A stretch of 64,000 bases of DNA, taken from positions 797,700 through 861,699 of the forward strand of contig NZ_CP095398.1 of assembly GCF_023008545.1 (NCBI RefSeq). The letters are read 5' to 3'. This stretch comes from Natribaculum luteum (GTDB lineage: Archaea > Halobacteriota > Halobacteria > Halobacteriales > Natrialbaceae). Below are positions 62,924-64,000 of this stretch, one piece after another; within the stretch, counting starts at the first letter, position 1, and each line of letters begins with the position of its first letter. The notes beneath the pieces were generated by a model. The model saw nothing but the letters and a program-made list of their open reading frames with translations, was not told the origin of the DNA and did no database searches. The position numbers and the translations under genes are program-made.

Positions 62924-63867
62924 CGCTCATCTCGATAAGTCGTAACATCAATTTTCCTTACTCTCCAAGTGTCTTCCAAGATGGACGAGAAGTCTGCGCA
63001 AGTGTTCCTTCCACCACGTGAGCGGTGCTTTGAACGTCTCCGTCTCGCCCGCTTCGGCGAGACGGTGACGTGTGTCCATTGCGAGAGTGACGACGTTGTC
63101 AAGCGCGGAACAACCGGAAAAGACGCCCAGCAGTACTGGTGCAAGGGGTGTGAGACGTACTTCAACGACCTCACAAACACGATCTTCGGCCAACATCGCT
63201 TCGAACTGGAAGAGATGTTCTATATCGTCAAGGAGATGCGATCTGAGCCGACCGCTCAGATCGCTCGTGACCTTGGCCGAGACTACGAAGCTGTTCTCAA
63301 CTTCGTTCACAAAGTCCAGGATGTGAGCGGGGAGATCGATGAATTTGAGCTGTACGATGTCTGTGAAGCTGACGAGATCTACGTAACAGCTGGTGAGAAA
63401 GGGATCGAAGACGAGGATCAGAGTCCGCGCAAGCGCGGACTCAAAAAAAGGGACGAGGACGATTCGAATCAGACAAACCACCGGTGTTGACACTCGTCCG
63501 TCGGGATGACGGACGAGTTCGGTTTCTCGTCTGCAAGGATCTCCAAGACGCCGACGAAGACATCGCTGAATACGGTGATGGAAGCGTCATCCTCTGTACC
63601 GATGATTACACAATCTACGACGAGATCGAGGAGAAGGAGGGGGTGGACGGCCATCTGGCCGTCACCCACTCCGACACCTACGTCATCGGCGATGCCCACA
63701 CGAACACCTGTGAGAACCGCCACAGCTTCCTTCGCCAGTGGCTGGCGAAGTTCAGAGGTGTCTCAAAACATCATCTCCAACGGTATCTCAATTTCCTTGA
63801 ACTGAAACTCAACGAACCAGATAGCTGGTTCGAGAAACTCCTATGTTACAATGTATCGGGATGAGCG
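62924..63867 (+). mobile_element. IS1595-family (ISH4-like) element inserted in the repeat region
   Basis: 944 bp. Ends are 25-bp imperfect inverted repeats beginning cgctcatc and ending gtaacat. Flanked by the 9-bp direct repeat attcaccta (62915-62923 and 63868-63876). Its removal joins the repeat region into one piece. Confidence 0.9.
62969..63864 (+). pseudogene. ISH4-like transposase, two frames joined by an A7 run
   Basis: The first frame (62969-63490) has the zinc element CVHCES-x14-CKGC, the helical region and CEADEIYVTAGEKG (first catalytic Asp). The second frame (to 63864) has LCTDDYTIYDEI (second Asp), HTNTCENRHSFLRQWLAKFRGVSKHHLQRYLNFLEL (catalytic region). The change lies at the A-run 63443-63449 directly after the hairpin gagtccgcg-caag-cgcggactc: with one more A the protein would be continuous. 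This is either a disabling mutation or a -1 slippage site. Further perfect hairpins: 63040-63065, 63238-63264, 63492-63518 and 63730-63750. Confidence 0.85.
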
Positions 63868-64000
63868 ATTCACCTATTGTTGGTGTCGGACCTGTTATCG
63901 GTGTCGGTGCTGTCGAAAGTACGGTGGCTATTCCGTAGTAAACGTGGTGTAGAGTGGGCAATAGGTACCTCGTTCACCTCACCTGTCCCACCTATTCCAC
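63868..64000. repeat. Continuation of the iteron-like repeat region
   Basis: Non-coding; contains acctatt at 63873, aataggt near 63950 and acctatt near 63990. It runs off the right edge. Confidence 0.5.

Noticed and set aside
1..64000. CRISPR arrays for the RAMP operon
   Set aside because: I looked for regularly spaced direct repeats with unique spacers, in particular around 2.2-5.7 kb, and found none. The 21-bp pair at 30543 and the 190-bp-period repeats at 62.6 kb lack the repeat-spacer form.
1..64000. tRNA and rRNA genes
   Set aside because: No sequence with the T-loop GGTTCRAATCC pattern and matching acceptor stem, and no rRNA core sequence, was recognised.

Overview
The window is haloarchaeal DNA. 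Proteins are rich in Asp/Glu, GC is high, exported proteins carry twin-arginine signals with archaeal-type lipoboxes, and many first genes have a TATA-like box about 25-29 bases before the start codon (leaderless transcripts). It mixes core metabolism with a heavily IS-loaded accessory region. I saw no rRNA, tRNA or CRISPR array.

Layout. 1-2.2 kb: end of an alpha/beta hydrolase, a CPBP membrane protease and an FAD monooxygenase. 2.22-5.61 kb: a segment bounded by 20-bp inverted repeats that holds the C-terminal remnant of a transposase and a compact three-gene operon. Two of its proteins look like RAMP (Cas7 and Cas5/Cas6-like) proteins, without cas1, cas2, a nuclease, a large subunit or an array. 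This is the best candidate for an undescribed system. 5.7-9.3 kb: a Bat-type regulator, a membrane-anchored beta-helix protein and a lone E2-type acyltransferase. 9.5-13.6 kb: a graveyard of nested or broken IS5, IS66, IS6, TnpB and IS630 elements. 13.6-17.7 kb: a phospholipase D-like protein, a HAD phosphatase and a metallophosphoesterase. 17.7-22.9 kb: DUF4129-DUF58-membrane protein genes divergent from a lipoprotein gene and moxR. 23.1-25.4 kb: an oligopeptide-type binding protein whose probable permease and ATPases lie at 33.3-37.6 kb. Between them are two IS66 elements, a tryptophan-halogenase-like gene split by one of them, a second metallophosphoesterase and small membrane proteins.

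37.8-42.2 kb: IS630 and TnpB relics, a chimeric ORF that starts like a UDP-sugar dehydrogenase, a Tat-exported protein and a sugar nucleotidyltransferase. 42.7-46.9 kb: a tandem duplication of a DUF4157 (eCIS-type) protein gene plus a partner gene. 47.1-52.7 kb: gap and pgk (glycolysis/gluconeogenesis), then a Tfx-type regulator with a tungstate/molybdate ABC transporter. 52.9-55.4 kb: an arsenic cassette (arsR, acr3, arsC). 55.7-59.4 kb: an IS66 copy that appears identical to the 25.5 kb copy, and an ISH8/IS4-like element. 59.6-61.9 kb: a NodU-type carbamoyltransferase and a cupin. 61.9-64 kb: a repeat-rich region with many AATAGGT/ACCTATT motifs, interrupted by an IS1595 (ISH4-like) element.

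Two patterns run across the window. First, IS insertions are well preserved, with 8-9 bp target duplications that allow exact reconstruction of the original sites. Second, the coding sequences of several unrelated transposase families are studded with perfect 9-16 bp stem-loops. Between the two related IS66 elements the differences fall in the loops, with one compensatory pair change.
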